NCBI GenBank assembly: GCA_018067325.1
Contig: JAGPUU010000220.1
Coordinates: forward strand, 1 to 6,208
Direction: 5' to 3'
From: Amphritea sp.
GTDB taxonomy: Bacteria > Pseudomonadota > Gammaproteobacteria > Pseudomonadales > Balneatricaceae
DNA: 6,208 nucleotides
The notes beneath the pieces are model-generated. The model was not told the DNA's origin and ran no database searches. It was given only the letters and a program-made list of their open reading frames with translations. How positions within the stretch are numbered: position 1 is the stretch's first letter; each line of letters opens with the position of its first letter. Positions 5,676 to 6,208 of this stretch are shown here, in pieces. The translations under genes were made by a program, and so were the position numbers.

Positions 5676-6208
5676 TTAACGCATAGGTGGTGCGTACTGC
5701 AAGCCACCCTGGTTCCATAGCGCATTCAGTCCGCGCTCCAGTCCCAGTGGTGAACCTTTACCTACGTTTCGCTCATAAGCTTCACCGTAGTTACCCACCT
5801 GCTTAACGATCTGGTATGCCCAGTCATCAGGCAGATCCATGCCTTTGCCTTTAGGTCCATCTAGGCCTACAAGACGCTTAACGTTTGGATTGGTGCTTTC
5901 CGCTTTCATCTTATCAACGTTCGCAGAAGTGATGCCCAGCTCTTCAGCGTTCAGCATCGCATTGTGGCTCCACTTAACAATGTTAAACCAAGTGTCATCA
6001 CCCTGACGTACGACAGGGCCCAGAGGTTCTTTAGAGATAACTTCTGGTAGTGCGCCAACGGAAGATGGATCTTGCATTCGAGTACGCAGGCCTGCTGCCT
6101 GTGACAAGTCAGTAGTGAAGGAATCACAACGACCGCTGTCAAACGCCTGTGCTGCTTGATCATTAGTATCAAAGACCACTGGAGTGTACGTAATACCTTG
6201 TGCACGGA
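5676..6208 (-). CDS. aapJ: General L-amino acid-binding periplasmic protein AapJ, 5' truncated
   Basis: The last 176 residues are present; the N-terminal half, including the signal peptide, lies beyond the right edge, and the frame stays open to base 6208. The fragment is the C-terminal part of a type 2 periplasmic solute-binding protein (SBP_bac_3 family). Family-like segments are FDSGRCDSFTTDLS, where the GRCD turn and nearby Asp are typical of the binding cleft region, then EPLGPVVRQGDDTWFNIVKW and the C terminus LGLERGLNALWNQGGLQYAP, which is characteristic of AapJ. It would capture L-amino acids in the periplasm and deliver them to AapQ/AapM. An internal GTG at 6177-6179 could be read as a start but lies within conserved sequence and is not one. 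As first gene of the operon, its promoter would lie outside the window. The stop is TAA at 5678-5676. Confidence 0.95.
   Translation of the reverse strand, partial: RAQGITYTPVVFDTNDQAAQAFDSGRCDSFTTDLSQAAGLRTRMQDPSSVGALPEVISKEPLGPVVRQGDDTWFNIVKWSHNAMLNAEELGITSANVDKMKAESTNPNVKRLVGLDGPKGKGMDLPDDWAYQIVKQVGNYGEAYERNVGKGSPLGLERGLNALWNQGGLQYAPPMR

Noticed and set aside
5951..6205. Alternative - strand frame over aapJ
   Set aside because: The overlapping frame encodes the conserved AapJ C terminus continuously to the window edge, with no sign of a frameshift.
1..6208. Novel defence, mobile or biosynthetic system
   Set aside because: Every substantial open frame is explained by known families (c-di-GMP phosphodiesterase, EF-hand protein, AapJQMP). 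No transposase, integrase, toxin, CRISPR repeat or reverse transcriptase sequence was seen on either strand.

Overview
The window reads as chromosomal DNA from a marine-type gammaproteobacterium, most likely in or near the Oceanospirillales. This rests on the style of the PAS-GGDEF-EAL protein, the small secreted EF-hand protein and the gammaproteobacterial-looking Aap transporter proteins. The genus cannot be fixed from the sequence alone. No tRNA, rRNA, CRISPR array, insertion sequence, phage gene or integration site is visible.

The left part (1-1762, + strand) is the 3' portion of a multidomain c-di-GMP protein. It has the tail of one PAS domain, a complete PAS domain, a degenerate GGDEF domain (AGDVF in place of GGDEF) and an EAL domain with all recognisable catalytic motifs. 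It is best read as a phosphodiesterase with a non-catalytic GGDEF module. A 333-base gap (1763-2095) follows. It holds a faint three-copy imperfect repeat and a possible promoter, but no gene. Next comes a 74-residue exported protein with two canonical EF-hand loops (2096-2320).

The right part (2463-6208, - strand) is a four-gene ABC transporter operon transcribed right to left: aapJ (periplasmic binding protein, 5' end outside the window), aapQ and aapM (permeases), and aapP (ATPase). This is the general L-amino acid uptake system. AapJ captures amino acids in the periplasm, AapQ and AapM form the membrane channel, and AapP dimers hydrolyse ATP. A GNRA-capped hairpin with a T tract lies between aapJ and aapQ. 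It probably acts as a partial terminator that lets the binding protein be made in excess of the membrane parts. aapQ and aapM are tightly coupled, with the aapQ stop codon inside the aapM Shine-Dalgarno sequence.

The two convergent units meet at 2320-2463. There a bidirectional intrinsic terminator is nested inside a second, perfect 12-bp inverted repeat, followed by another small hairpin. This junction and the aapJ-aapQ attenuator are the most structured non-coding parts of the window. I see no convincing evidence of an undescribed biological system; the genes are members of known families in a familiar arrangement.
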